Shown piece by piece: positions 8,874 to 17,773 of a DNA stretch of 64,000 bases. The stretch is from Methanospirillum lacunae. Lineage in GTDB: Archaea > Halobacteriota > Methanomicrobia > Methanomicrobiales > Methanospirillaceae. Position 1 is the first letter of the stretch, and every line of letters begins with the position of its first letter. The stretch is taken from positions 1-64,000 of the forward strand of contig NZ_QGMY01000004.1 in the NCBI RefSeq assembly GCF_003173355.1. The letters run 5' to 3'. The notes below the pieces were generated by a model, which worked only from the letters and a program-made list of their open reading frames with translations, was not told the origin of the DNA and searched no databases. The position numbers were made by a program, and so were the translations under genes.

Positions 8874-11405
8874 ATGATTGTGAATTCCATCCCCTTAAGA
8901 GAGCAGTCGATTCAAAACAAGACTGATACTCTGATTTCTCACCCGACCATTACAACTACAGATTCAAAAACACTTCAGAATATCTTGGATTATACTCCCG
9001 TTGCGATTCAAATTGTAGGCCCGGAAGGGATGTTTATTGATTGTAACAGAAAAACCATTGAGATGTTTGGGGCTCAGGTTAAGGAGGACATTATTGGTCG
9101 TCCTCCCGGGATATTGTCGCCTCCCATTCAGCGTAATGGAAAAAGTTCCTCTGTTCTCTCTCATGAGATGATTATTCGAGCGTTTTCTGGAGAAATAGTT
9201 AATTTCAGATGGGATCATCAAAAAATATCAGGTGAGATTTTTCCTGCTAATGTTACACTCAATCAGATTCAGTACGAGGGAAGAACATGCCTCATGGCTA
9301 CGGTAATAGACCAGAGCGATATTGTTAATCGGATCAGTGCTATGTCTGCTTTAATAGCTAATGCTCCTTTTTCTATTCTCACTATTTCGCCTCAAAAAGA
9401 GATACTACATACAAACCCGGCATACTGTGAGGTTACAGGTCACACCAAGGAAGAGGCAAATAGTATAGGATTTCGGGATCATAAAGTGCTGTCCCGTGAA
9501 GGGGGATCAATTCAGGATGCTATCAGACTAAAGCAAACAGTATCTGGGAAATTTGTCTGCCATTTTAAGTCCGGGATCAAACATCTAGACTATACCTACA
9601 TTCCGGTTCTAAACCATAATCATGATGTTGTTCAAATCTATCATATCATGATTGATCAGACAGACCTTATCAATAGATTAAATGAATTTCAACTTCTTAT
9701 TGACAAGAGTCCTGCAGGCATAATCACCATGGATGTAAATGGTACTATATTATCAACGAATCAGGCTTTTTCTTCAATATCACAGATACCAATCCAGACT
9801 ATAATATCCAAGAATATTCGTGATTTCAAAATAATATCACGAAAGGGTCCTATGGTTTCTGATGTGGTACGATCAGGTAAACCAGAAAAAGGAGAGCTCG
9901 TGATAGACTTTGGAAGCGGTCAGAAGATTCTGGAGTATAGTTATATTCCAGTTCTAGATACCAATAACGCTGTGGTCAGAGTGATAACCATGTATATCGA
10001 TATGACCGGAGTAAACAGACTAGTCGAATATCTTGAAAAATCTGTTCAAATTGTCACTGAAAATATTGGGTGTATTGCTGAAGGGAAAACAACATTTACC
10101 ACATCTGTTCTTCCGGCAGATGAATATACCAAATCAACATATGAAAATTTTGTAGTTATTCAGAAATCTCTTGATAAAGCTCGTTTGGCAATCAGTAATC
10201 TCGTTGATGATTTCATTAATATTTCTCAAGAGGCTGCATCAGGACATTTATCATATCGTGTAGATCCATCCAGACATCAGGGTGATTACAAGACCATAAT
10301 TAAGGGCATTAATACGACTCTTGACTCTATTAGTCTTCCTTTACATGAAGCAATGCGTTTGTCAAAAGAATTTGCAGCGTATAATTTTACAGCACGGTTT
10401 TCAAGCAAACATGCAATCCAGGGAGACTGGGTTTCATTTCAAAATGCTCTTGATCACATAGGTGCAGAAATATCTTCGGTCTTATCTCATACCCTGGGAA
10501 ATATTCACGACCTTAAAAAAAATACAGAAGAGGCCAATGCAAGCATTGAAGAGATCACTGCCGGATCAGGTGAAGTAACTTCTTTAATGTCAGTTATTCA
10601 GAGAAAAACTGAAGAGGGTGATTCGAGTACCAAGCAGATTCTCAACGCTATGAAAGATATGGTAGATGTTGTTGGTGCTGTTTCAATGAAGGCTGATGAA
10701 GTTGCATCCCTTTCCCAGGAGGCTACTTTATCAGCAAAAAGTGGAATTGAACTGGCTCATAAATCAGAACATTCTATGAAGGCGATTGCCAGTTCCTCTG
10801 ACCATGTTGGGACAATTATATCTGATATTAATGTGCAGATGAATGAGATTGGAAAGATCGTCAAATTAATCTCTGACATTGCCAGCCAGACTAATCTTCT
10901 TGCATTAAATGCAGCAATCGAAGCGGCCCGTGCTGGAGAAGCAGGACGGGGTTTTGCTGTAGTAGCTTCAGAAGTGAAATCCCTTGCTCAGGACTCCAGG
11001 AAGTCAGCTGAAACAATAGCAGATCTGATAACATCACTCCAACAAAAGTCCGAATCTGCAAAAGATGCAATGACTGAATCCAATCAGGTTGTTTTGGAAG
11101 GAAGAAGGTCACTTGAGCAAACTTTGCAGGCATTTAATGAGATTGCACAAAAAATTGAGAATATTAGCAGTCATATCACTGAAGTAGCATCATCAACAGA
11201 AGAGCAGGCAGCTTCTGTGGAGGAGGTGACATCCAGCATACAGGAGATTGCTGATCTTACTCATATAATCAGAGATGAGACTGTATCAGTATCAAGTACT
11301 TCCCAAGAGATTTCATCAGCCCTTTCTCAAATTAACAAGGTTGTATCAAATATTGTTGTTATAGTTGATGGTGTATCTGATAAGATGGTACGATTTCAGG
11401 TCTGA
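8874..11405 (+). CDS. Soluble PAS-containing methyl-accepting chemotaxis protein
   Basis: The 843-residue protein has no transmembrane segment. Three PAS-type sensor domains lie at about residues 35-150, 160-270 and 275-390 ('[22 protein letters not shown]', '[22 protein letters not shown]', '[22 protein letters not shown]'). A HAMP-like linker follows (about 395-540), then the MCP signalling coiled coil (about 560-840). The hairpin tip is canonical: '[20 protein letters not shown]' and '[17 protein letters not shown]'. It should relay cytosolic redox or ligand signals to CheA/CheW and control the archaellum. It stands alone with no che genes nearby. ATG 8874 is the only good start. It shares its architecture with the MCP at 61456. 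Confidence 0.93.
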   Translation: MIVNSIPLREQSIQNKTDTLISHPTITTTDSKTLQNILDYTPVAIQIVGPEGMFIDCNRKTIEMFGAQVKEDIIGRPPGILSPPIQRNGKSSSVLSHEMIIRAFSGEIVNFRWDHQKISGEIFPANVTLNQIQYEGRTCLMATVIDQSDIVNRISAMSALIANAPFSILTISPQKEILHTNPAYCEVTGHTKEEANSIGFRDHKVLSREGGSIQDAIRLKQTVSGKFVCHFKSGIKHLDYTYIPVLNHNHDVVQIYHIMIDQTDLINRLNEFQLLIDKSPAGIITMDVNGTILSTNQAFSSISQIPIQTIISKNIRDFKIISRKGPMVSDVVRSGKPEKGELVIDFGSGQKILEYSYIPVLDTNNAVVRVITMYIDMTGVNRLVEYLEKSVQIVTENIGCIAEGKTTFTTSVLPADEYTKSTYENFVVIQKSLDKARLAISNLVDDFINISQEAASGHLSYRVDPSRHQGDYKTIIKGINTTLDSISLPLHEAMRLSKEFAAYNFTARFSSKHAIQGDWVSFQNALDHIGAEISSVLSHTLGNIHDLKKNTEEANASIEEITAGSGEVTSLMSVIQRKTEEGDSSTKQILNAMKDMVDVVGAVSMKADEVASLSQEATLSAKSGIELAHKSEHSMKAIASSSDHVGTIISDINVQMNEIGKIVKLISDIASQTNLLALNAAIEAARAGEAGRGFAVVASEVKSLAQDSRKSAETIADLITSLQQKSESAKDAMTESNQVVLEGRRSLEQTLQAFNEIAQKIENISSHITEVASSTEEQAASVEEVTSSIQEIADLTHIIRDETVSVSSTSQEISSALSQINKVVSNIVVIVDGVSDKMVRFQV

Positions 11406-11543
11406 TTCTAAAAATCAAATCCTATTTTGTTAAAAGAAATATCTACCCTGTTTAATCATTTTATACATACATTTTCCAAAAATATTACTCCGAAACATTT
11501 TTTGATAAAATATACAACATGGGGTATTGGGTATTCTATTAAG

Positions 11544-11683
11544 TATTGAGAGAATTGAGAGAAATAATAATAAGCTTAATGCCAGATATCATATGGGGTG
11601 TGCTCCACCTCACAATAACTGTAGCAGAAATTTTTCAGTACAACTACAATTTTGATTCCGGTCTTATTGGTCGGACCGGAATC
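11544..11683 (+). repeat. Two-hairpin element, copy A
   Basis: The box TATTGAGAGAATTGAGAGAA starts at 11544. Hairpin 1 is GGGGTG (11595-11600) pairing with CACCTC (11606-11611). Hairpin 2 is a perfect 10-bp stem, GATTCCGGTC (11654-11663) with GACCGGAATC (11674-11683). The drawn strand is arbitrary. Confidence 0.55.
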
Positions 11684-11891
11684 TTAATACTTTATCGTGG
11701 CTGTTTTCGCGAAGAATCCACTTGAAAATAATTGGTTTTTTAGCAGATAAACCTCAATATTATTTGAGCTTTAAATTGCTGTTTTTTTTTAATTTCTGGG
11801 TTTTAAAAAATTTTGTTTAAACGTGATTTTAATAAAATTAAATAATGTATTGGGCAGATCGGTTCTTTTTTGAAATATATTATGTATCATC

Positions 11892-12011
11892 TATTGAGAT
11901 AATTGAGATAACCTATATGTTCTGTTCAGTCAAAATAAATGAGGGTGTTTTCACCCTTTAATCATTCTTATACTCTATGATGCATCAACAACCCCTATCT
12001 TATTGATAGGG
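11892..12011 (+). repeat. Two-hairpin element, copy B
   Basis: The box TATTGAGATAATTGAGATAA starts at 11892. Hairpin 1 is AGGGTG (11942-11947) with CACCCT (11952-11957). Hairpin 2 is CCCTATC (11993-11999) with GATAGGG (12005-12011). Order and spacing match copy A, although the stem sequences differ, which is compatible with compensatory change. Confidence 0.55.
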
Positions 12012-12209
12012 CATCTCATCTTTTGGTAATGTTCTTGTTTCATTTAATTTTGGTTCTTGCGATGTGAATTATTCATTGGGTGGAAAATAATCACCATCGA
12101 TTCTATAATAATCCGGTTTCTTTGTTATAATATTCATTATTGAAAAAGAACTGAGATAAATATCTCGTTAAGTAATTATTGTTGTTTTGTTCTTTTGACT
12201 TACAGTCTC

Positions 12210-12345
12210 TATAGAGAAGATTGAGAAAAACAATATGGTGATGGGGATATATTATTATTTGAGGTGCAAATCACCTCGTCATAAAACACACCTGGGAATA
12301 GCTTCCTAACTCCACGATATCCAATCCCTGTCTCATTAAAACAGG
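12210..12345 (+). repeat. Two-hairpin element, copy C
   Basis: The degenerate box TATAGAGAAGATTGAGAAAA starts at 12210. Hairpin 1 is GAGGTG (12261-12266) with CACCTC (12272-12277). Hairpin 2 is CCTGT (12327-12331) with ACAGG (12341-12345). It is the most diverged copy. Confidence 0.5.
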
Positions 12346-12506
12346 CAGGGATAAATTTTGATACTTTAGTTCCTATTGTCTGACCCTTTTTATTAATAAT
12401 TGATGGTAATGAAATGTGAGGGTTTGAATGGTGAAATGAAAAAACTCGTTTTCAGGTTTATAAGGGAAAAAAAGAGTAGTGTGTCGAATCGACGTACCGT
12501 AACCAG

Positions 12507-12854
12507 TTATGATTTGGTTCTATCGTTTCCCTGTCTTACAAGCCATGTAGCACCGATCACCACTACAAGTGTCAGGAAGATACCTACAATAATTGAAATG
12601 ACACCTCCCAGGGTTCCCATGGTTTCTCCAAGTGAGTAATCCGGCATTGGTGCAGAATATGAAAATGTTCCAGTGCCTATTACCTCTGGATCACCATCTT
12701 CAGGTGCTGATCCTGTAAGATCTTTCTGTCCTGAAACCATAAGTGCAGTACTTTCCAGACCATCAGGATCACCTGATGCCAGAAAAACTGCGAGAACACC
12801 GATTACCAGTGCAAAAAGAATCCCGGCAATCAGGAAGGTCTTATTATCCATCAT
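12507..12854 (-). CDS. cbiN: CbiN/NikN-like small membrane component (PDGLE protein)
   Basis: The 115-residue protein has an N-terminal transmembrane helix (about residues 6-26), a short extracytoplasmic segment starting with the diagnostic 'PDGLE' (residues 30-34), and a second helix near residues 83-108. This is the architecture of the N component of ECF-type nickel/cobalt importers. Its ATG overlaps the cbiM stop (ATGA), indicating translational coupling. No Q or ATPase component lies next to it, so it may share those of the operon at 26.5-29.2 kb. Confidence 0.85.
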   Translation of the reverse strand: MMDNKTFLIAGILFALVIGVLAVFLASGDPDGLESTALMVSGQKDLTGSAPEDGDPEVIGTGTFSYSAPMPDYSLGETMGTLGGVISIIVGIFLTLVVVIGATWLVRQGNDRTKS

Positions 12855-13489
12855 GCTGCAACTCCTACTGTTGAACTTACGAGATCGGGACGAGCTTTTG
12901 AGAGAAGGTAGATTACGACTGCTGTGACGATTCCTTCAATTATCCCGATTGCTGCATGGTAGATACCCATTGCCAGAAGGCCTGGCACAAGTGGGAATGT
13001 TCCAGCAAAAAACATCTCAATTGCACATGCCAGAGATGGGATAAGACAGGCAAACCATGCTGCTACTCCTGCTGACAGGAATGGATTTTTCACAAGTCTG
13101 TTAAAACCGTGGAACGTATAGTATCCAACAAATCCTCCAATTACTCCCATGTTTATAATATTTGCACCCATCGTGGTGAGCCCTCCATCACCAAAGATGA
13201 GTCCCTGAATGATAAGGACCAGAGAGAGAATAAAAACTGCAGCAAAGGGAGATCCTAGGACAATTGCCGCAAGTGCTCCACCTACCAGATGACCACTGGT
13301 CCCCATACTAACTGGGAGATTAAATCCCTGTAGTGCAAAAATCCCTGCAGCCAGAACTGCAATAAGTGGAATTTTGTCCTCGCTCATCTCATTTTTTGCC
13401 CATCTGATTGCGAGGGCCAGAAATATCAGAGCTATAATCCAGTATAAAGCCGCTTGCGGGATTGGTATAAATGCGTCTGGGATATGCAT
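12851..13489 (-). CDS. cbiM: CbiM/NikM substrate-binding permease of a cobalt/nickel ECF importer
   Basis: The 212-residue protein begins 'MHIPDAFIP'; the N-terminal Met-His of this family is the metal ligand (His2). It has about six to seven hydrophobic segments and the motifs 'MGTSGHLVGGALAAIVLGSP' and 'LIQGLIFGDGGLTTMGANIINMG'. These residues belong to the S component that captures Co(II) or Ni(II). It is the first gene of a two-gene operon with cbiN. Sequence alone does not separate Ni from Co. Methanogens need both, for F430 and methyl-coenzyme M reductase (Ni) and for corrinoids (Co). Confidence 0.92.
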   Translation of the reverse strand: MHIPDAFIPIPQAALYWIIALIFLALAIRWAKNEMSEDKIPLIAVLAAGIFALQGFNLPVSMGTSGHLVGGALAAIVLGSPFAAVFILSLVLIIQGLIFGDGGLTTMGANIINMGVIGGFVGYYTFHGFNRLVKNPFLSAGVAAWFACLIPSLACAIEMFFAGTFPLVPGLLAMGIYHAAIGIIEGIVTAVVIYLLSKARPDLVSSTVGVAA

Positions 13490-14319
13490 ACAGTTTCATC
13501 TCTTACTTATGTCATCCTATATGTTACTACTAATTTGTATTTACGTGTGATCATTTTGTCAAATTGTATTTTTATAATAGTATCTTTGTGGGTAACACTT
13601 CATTCTTGTATACTACAGCAATTCCGATAATTGATGAAGTAAAATCAATTGATGGAAAGAATGAAATTAAGGCGATTATGAGGAATTTCTATAATAATAG
13701 TGGAGTTAAAGCGCCTCAATGTTTATCTTTTTTAATCCTATTCTTCCTTCCTAATCAGAGGTAAATCTTAAAAAATGTTTGTTGCAAGTTATATGAAATA
13801 TAAATAGAGAAAATTATGTTGTACAAATTTAAAAATTTATAATACTAAAGGTGATATAATAATTTTTAATTTCTTGTCTCAGGATATCATAGAAAAAAAG
13901 GATCCTTCTGTAAGTAAAAATAATTCCTTAAGGTCTATCAATATTATACGATGAATTGAATAATTTAATAAAAAAATCCATTAACACCATAATTGGCGTA
14001 TTTTGAACCATTTGGCACTAATTTGTATACTTTTACCTTTTAAAGTAAAATCTCACAGCGTTCTGATTCTATTAATTTTCATATAAATCTGAAATCTGAC
14101 ATCCGGGTTATTGTCTTTTCAGGATGAATAATATGAGATGTCGGTTCTATGTGACGTAATTTATTTTATTCAGATAATTCAAGCTCAAATTTCTCAGTAC
14201 GTAATTATGTTCTTATATAATTTCCCGATACGATGGGTTGAGATGCGAAAGATGTGGAATATGCGGAGATACTACACACTCATTTTCTCTGAATATGTAT
14301 TGATTAAGGAGCAGTAATA
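13490..14319. other. Long intergenic region between cbiM and the DGC gene
   Basis: 830 bases of AT-rich DNA separate the divergent cbiM and DGC-protein genes. A 66-codon frame at 13564-13764 has no recognisable family and is probably chance. I see no clear corrinoid riboswitch or NikR half-site pair. The sequence AAGGAG about 12 bases before ATG 14320 is the ribosome-binding site of the next gene. Confidence 0.35.
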
Positions 14320-14661
14320 ATGGCAAGACCCATCATTCTGGCGACATGTTCAGGAGTATGTAATGTTGGTCAGTTGACAACCCTGGCTGCAATGCAACTT
14401 GTCCGCAGATTTCCTGGTTTTTATCGATGGGTAAAAATAGAGAAAGGAAAGGCAATTAAGTTCATTTCACCGGATGATTCAATATGGGTTTTAGTAGGAT
14501 GTAATGAACGGTGTGCGTGTAAAGAACTTGAGAAATCCGGTGTAGGGTATGGGCGAACGGTCATAGCAACCGATCTTGGAATCGTTCGTGATGTCAATGC
14601 AGAGGGAAGGTTTGATGAGATATCCCGCTTTGTTGATATTATCCCCCTTCGTAATGAGTAG
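14320..14661 (+). CDS. DGC-domain putative zinc-binding protein, short form
   Basis: The 113-residue protein resembles the DGC-domain family (function unknown, thought to bind zinc). It has the N-terminal motif 'ATCSGVCNVGQLTTLAAMQL' and the second cysteine cluster C61-x3-C65-x-C67 in 'VGCNERCACKELEKSG'. The usual Asp-Gly-Cys has become Val-Gly-Cys. It is cytosolic with no membrane segment. It is the first gene of a plus-strand run with a methyltransferase and an ArsR regulator that converges on hgcAB. A good ribosome-binding site (AAGGAG) precedes the ATG. It is one of three intact and two decayed DGC genes in the window. Confidence 0.75.
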   Translation: MARPIILATCSGVCNVGQLTTLAAMQLVRRFPGFYRWVKIEKGKAIKFISPDDSIWVLVGCNERCACKELEKSGVGYGRTVIATDLGIVRDVNAEGRFDEISRFVDIIPLRNE

Positions 14662-14730
14662 ATTATAAAGAATGTGTCACAAAGAAATAGCGGAAAACTC
14701 AATATATAATTTCAAAAAGTTGTGAAATAT

Positions 14731-15552
14731 ATGGATTCATTTGCTTCAGGATTTGCAAAGGTTGATAAAACAAATGATGCTGACTCATTTGTTCAATATC
14801 TTGATCTTATCCATTCAATTCCCTTTTTTCGGGAATCAAAAACTCAAAGTTATTGTAAACTTAACTTGTCTCCTGGAGATTCTGTTTTAGAGATCGGATG
14901 TGGTAATGGCACGGATCTCAATAATCTCGCCAAAAGCGTGGGTAATTTGGGGATGGCTGTGGGAATTGATATAAGTTCAACGATGCTCAACGCAGCACGA
15001 AAGAATGCGACTGCCATTAATTGTCATCCGGAATGTATTCTCTGTGACGGGTTGCATCTCGCCTTTCCTACCAACACATTTCATGGTGTTCGGTCAGATC
15101 GGGTAATACAACATACAAGTGATCCATTTGCTGTGATTAAGGAGATAGCACGGGTAACCAGGCCAGAAGGGAGAGTTGTCATATTTGAGCCAGACTGGGA
15201 AACGTATACACTCTGGCCTGGAGATCCAAAAGTATGTAGGAAAGTTATGAACTTCTGGTGTGATAATATCCCTTCAGGGAAGGTGGGACGTTTATTATAT
15301 GCTGCATTTTCTGATGCGGCTCTTATTGAAATCGAAGTTTATCCTTACACCCTCACTGTAACAAATCTTTCATTGGCAAGACAGATTTTTGATCTTGACA
15401 CTACTTTCTCACTGGCTGTCAGAGAAGGAATTGTAAACCAAACTGAGGTAAACCAGTGGGAAGAAGAACTCTCCCAGGCTGATCACACCGGTCAATTTTT
15501 TAGTACCCTGACTTTTTTCCTGGTAACAGGAAAAAAGCAATCACCTTGTTGA
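14731..15552 (+). CDS. SAM-dependent class I methyltransferase
   Basis: The preferred start is ATG 14731 (a GTG at 14722 would add three residues). Motif I is clear: 'SVLEIGCGNGTDLNNLA'. It is followed by 'AVGIDISSTMLNAARKNA', the motif around 'ECILCDGLHLAFPTNTFHGVRSDRVIQH', and 'EIARVTRPEGRVVIFEPDW'. This is a Methyltransf_11-type fold. The C-terminal 100 residues are specific and unassigned. The substrate is unknown. It is not an obvious ArsM, since the conserved ArsM cysteine pattern is absent. It lies between the DGC gene and the ArsR gene, in the neighbourhood of hgcAB. Confidence 0.88.
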   Translation: MDSFASGFAKVDKTNDADSFVQYLDLIHSIPFFRESKTQSYCKLNLSPGDSVLEIGCGNGTDLNNLAKSVGNLGMAVGIDISSTMLNAARKNATAINCHPECILCDGLHLAFPTNTFHGVRSDRVIQHTSDPFAVIKEIARVTRPEGRVVIFEPDWETYTLWPGDPKVCRKVMNFWCDNIPSGKVGRLLYAAFSDAALIEIEVYPYTLTVTNLSLARQIFDLDTTFSLAVREGIVNQTEVNQWEEELSQADHTGQFFSTLTFFLVTGKKQSPC

Positions 15553-15639
15553 TTGAATTTACTTCCGATTCTTGATTTCAGAAGTGTGAACAGATCCATC
15601 GGTTTCATAGGATGTGAGTCTGATCAAGATTAGGGATGA

Positions 15640-15981
15640 ATGAATGTGGCGTTACCTGAACCAATAGAAGAGTCGTTAGGTCAGATAGGAGGAATCGAAG
15701 GACTCAAACAATATCTCCCCCCTGGTGATGAACTCAACCGGAAATCAAAGGTTTTTACAGCTCTAGCCGATTCTACAAGACTAAAGATCCTGTATCTTCT
15801 AAATACCCAGCCACTTTGTGTCTGTGTTATCAAGGAAGTAATAGATATTGCAGACTCTAAGTTATCCTATCATCTTAAAGCCCTTACGACTGCAGGTTTA
15901 ATCGATAAAGAACAAAATGGGCCATTTCTGATCTACTCAATTACTCATACTGGAAAGCGATGTATTCAGATATGGGTCTGA
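15640..15981 (+). CDS. ArsR-family metal(loid)-responsive regulator near hgcAB
   Basis: The 113-residue protein has the winged helix-turn-helix of ArsR repressors: 'VFTALADSTRLKILYLLNTQPLCVCVIKEV' and 'DSKLSYHLKALTTAGLIDKEQNG'. Cys60 and Cys62 form the CxC metal-sensing motif on the alpha-3 helix, as in As/Sb or Cd sensors. The N-terminus has an extra 30 residues. It ends 125 bases before the convergent hgcB gene, and ArsR-type regulators have been found beside hgcAB in other mercury methylators. It could control hgcAB or its own run of genes. A palindrome lies immediately downstream. Confidence 0.9.
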   Translation: MNVALPEPIEESLGQIGGIEGLKQYLPPGDELNRKSKVFTALADSTRLKILYLLNTQPLCVCVIKEVIDIADSKLSYHLKALTTAGLIDKEQNGPFLIYSITHTGKRCIQIWV

Positions 15982-16006
15982 TTTTTAGAGACTCGTTATT
16001 AAAACT

Positions 16007-16031
16007 CATATTGCAGATAATCTGCAATATG
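16007..16031. terminator. Perfect 11-bp-stem palindrome between arsR and hgcB
   Basis: CATATTGCAGA and TCTGCAATATG are separated by TAA. The palindrome sits in the convergent gap between the ArsR gene (ends 15981) and hgcB (ends 16106) and is AT-flanked on both sides. Position suggests a bidirectional terminator. An operator for the ArsR protein is an alternative. Confidence 0.45.
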
Positions 16032-16105
16032 TTTAAACTGTTGCAATTAGAGGTTTTTTCGTTCAGAATTTTAAAAATGTTAAGAAAATATGGCAATGAA
16101 AGGAG

Positions 16106-16405
16106 TTATTCTCCACAACAGGACTCTTCACCACAACCGCATCCCCCGCTATCCATATCTTTCCCTCTGATGGCAGCACCTATCATCGCCCAGGCACATC
16201 CTACCCCGCTCTGAACTTCTATGGCCTGGGTCGGACAATTCAGGGCACATGCTCCACATTCCATACATCGTACCGGGTTTTTGAGTTCGACACTCTTCAT
16301 TCCTTCTTCAAAAACCCCGTGTGGACAGACTTCAGTACAGCGTCTGCAGTTTATGCACTTATCCTGATGAAAGTTTAACGTATTTTCAGTATATGAATTA
16401 AACAT
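16106..16405 (-). CDS. hgcB: HgcB, ferredoxin of the mercury methylation pair
   Basis: From ATG 16405 the protein has 99 residues; a TTG one codon upstream is less likely because TGATG couples hgcB to hgcA. Two 4Fe-4S motifs are visible: C17-x2-C20-x2-C23-x3-C27 and C47-x2-C50-x2-C53-x3-C57, the second as 'CMECGACALNCP', the HgcB hallmark. A single Cys70 and a C-terminal cluster (C89, C91, C96, C97) follow. HgcB is thought to supply electrons to the HgcA corrinoid and to hand over Hg(II) through its tail cysteines. The tail here is unusually Gly/Cys rich. Length matches the family (about 95-105). Confidence 0.96.
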   Translation of the reverse strand: MFNSYTENTLNFHQDKCINCRRCTEVCPHGVFEEGMKSVELKNPVRCMECGACALNCPTQAIEVQSGVGCAWAMIGAAIRGKDMDSGGCGCGEESCCGE

Positions 16406-17442
16406 CAAATCATCCCCATAATGCGAAATACTCCTAATGCCACTCCGATAATTATTCCTAAAGCACTTAGTGTAACCATCACCGGCACATATTTAAAGAT
16501 CTCTTTTTTCACGCCGGTTCGTGATGTGTAAGTAGTTGAACCAGTAAAATTAAGTCCAAGGTATGAAACCACTGGTGGGATTATGAGGAGAGGGACAAGT
16601 GCTCCGGCAATCTGTGTCCAGTAAGGGAGTGTGGGCACTGAAGCATATGAAGCTGCGAAAGGAATAGCTGCTACTAGCCCAAGTATCAAACCTTTAGTAG
16701 AGAAGTCTTTTGTCGGAATAATGGGAAGAAGAACTGGAAAGAGAATCGTTCCGGTAACTATTGTAGTAATTACTGCAACAGCTGCCAGGGGTCCTGCCAG
16801 AAACCAGAGAGCAACAGCTGCAATTAGTCCTGGCAGTATTGTTTGAACCAGCTCAACCGGGGTCAATACCAGGCGATCATATGTAGAAAATTCAACTCTT
16901 CTCATTTCTGGAGTTGCCTTTCCTGTTTTCAGATATTCCGGGAGATCTTTTGCTCTTACTGGTCCATATTCTACTCTAAAACCTGACCGACGCTGCACTT
17001 CTGGTGCCGAGACTCCGGGAGCTCCAAGTTGTGGAACAACGATCTTCCTGTGTGAAACAATGTTCGCAAGTCCTGTAGCCTCAATTTGATGAATCAGTTC
17101 ATCAGTTCCGAATGTTCCTTTCCCTGCAGCACACCATACATTGATTCCTTTGGTATCCAGGACTAGTATGTAGGCGTCATGTCTTTTTAGTGAGGATCTG
17201 AGTATATCAAAACTCAGAGTATAATTTGCAGAGGCAAACCCAGGGGAGTCTGCATTTGGATTCCCTAGTTTGTATAGACCCGGAGAAATCCGATGCTCTG
17301 ATCTCTTGTATCCCCATCGGGCAAGAACATGATCAATCCGGTTTGCATATGTGATCGTACTATCTGTTTGTGCCACTTCAGAGCAACTTTTTGAATCAAC
17401 ACTCTGGCACGAACAGGAACTGCATGAACAATCTGAAGACAT
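16405..17442 (-). CDS. hgcA: HgcA, corrinoid protein that methylates mercury
   Basis: The 345-residue protein has a corrinoid-binding domain (about residues 30-180) and then about five transmembrane helices (about 195-343). The diagnostic cap-helix motif 'NVWCAAGKGTFGT' is at residues 101-113, with Cys104 as lower-axial ligand to the corrinoid cobalt. In the family, HgcA transfers a methyl group from the acetyl-CoA/methyl-tetrahydropterin pathway to Hg(II). The N-terminus is unusual: residues 5-12 read CSCSSCSC and Cys20 follows, a Cys-rich extension not essential in the family. It starts 9 bases after the hgcC stop and its own stop overlaps the hgcB start (TGATG), so hgcC-hgcA-hgcB is one transcription unit. 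Membrane embedding is predicted from hydrophobicity only. Confidence 0.97.
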   Translation of the reverse strand: MSSDCSCSSCSCQSVDSKSCSEVAQTDSTITYANRIDHVLARWGYKRSEHRISPGLYKLGNPNADSPGFASANYTLSFDILRSSLKRHDAYILVLDTKGINVWCAAGKGTFGTDELIHQIEATGLANIVSHRKIVVPQLGAPGVSAPEVQRRSGFRVEYGPVRAKDLPEYLKTGKATPEMRRVEFSTYDRLVLTPVELVQTILPGLIAAVALWFLAGPLAAVAVITTIVTGTILFPVLLPIIPTKDFSTKGLILGLVAAIPFAASYASVPTLPYWTQIAGALVPLLIIPPVVSYLGLNFTGSTTYTSRTGVKKEIFKYVPVMVTLSALGIIIGVALGVFRIMGMI

Positions 17443-17451
17443 TTTCTCTAC

Positions 17452-17772
17452 TTACGCTCCGGTATTATTCATAAGGGGTGAGAGAACATCGCTAATCATA
17501 CCACTCAAATTTTCTACTTTCATCAATGCAAAACAGCATATTGAACCTTCTTTTTCCCAGCTGATCAGAGCTAATTTGTCTCCTGATTTGATGTTAGCAC
17601 GGTCACGAACATCTTTTGGGAGTACCATCTGACCACGATCATCGATTGTCAGGATTGATTCAACTTTACATGTAGTTTTTGGACCACAATCACATTGAAA
17701 AGAATCAGAAGAATCCCTGTCACTTTTAGTTTTTGCCATTTCGGGTATTAACATAGTTAGTAGTCTTGGCAT
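17452..17772 (-). CDS. hgcC: AbrB/SpoVT-like HgcAB-associated regulator
   Basis: The frame opens at ATG 17772 (106 residues). ATG 17739 (95 residues) would fit a TATA-like box at 17774-17784 better. The core 'ESILTIDDRGQMVLPKDVRDRANIKSGDKLALISW' is a swapped-hairpin AbrB DNA-binding domain. Before it lies a Cys motif C27-x-C29-x5-C35 and after it the pair C79-C80. It precedes hgcA by 9 bases and probably senses metal or redox state through the cysteines to control the operon. I recall that databases use the name HgcAB-associated protein HgcC for such genes, but I could not check this. Confidence 0.8.
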   Translation of the reverse strand: MPRLLTMLIPEMAKTKSDRDSSDSFQCDCGPKTTCKVESILTIDDRGQMVLPKDVRDRANIKSGDKLALISWEKEGSICCFALMKVENLSGMISDVLSPLMNNTGA

Positions 17773-17773
17773 A

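Larger units (their letters stand above)
11406..12506. other. Gene-free region with three diverged two-hairpin elements
   Basis: This 1.1-kb region between the MCP and cbiN has no credible ORF but is clearly structured. Three units share the same order: a TATTGAGA-AATTGAGA box (11544, 11892, 12210), a first hairpin with a G-rich arm and C-rich arm exactly 50-51 bases further on (11595, 11942, 12261), and a second hairpin 35-50 bases later (11654, 11993, 12327). The spacing repeats with offsets of 348 and 318 bases. The units may be tandem small RNA genes or repeated regulatory sites. Confidence 0.6.

Noticed and set aside
11406-12506. CRISPR array in the repeat-containing spacer
   Set aside because: Only three diverged units with a period over 300 bases; there are no short identical repeats or spacers, and no cas genes.
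13564-13764. 66-codon frame between cbiM and the DGC gene
   Set aside because: No recognisable family and composition like the spacer; probably chance.
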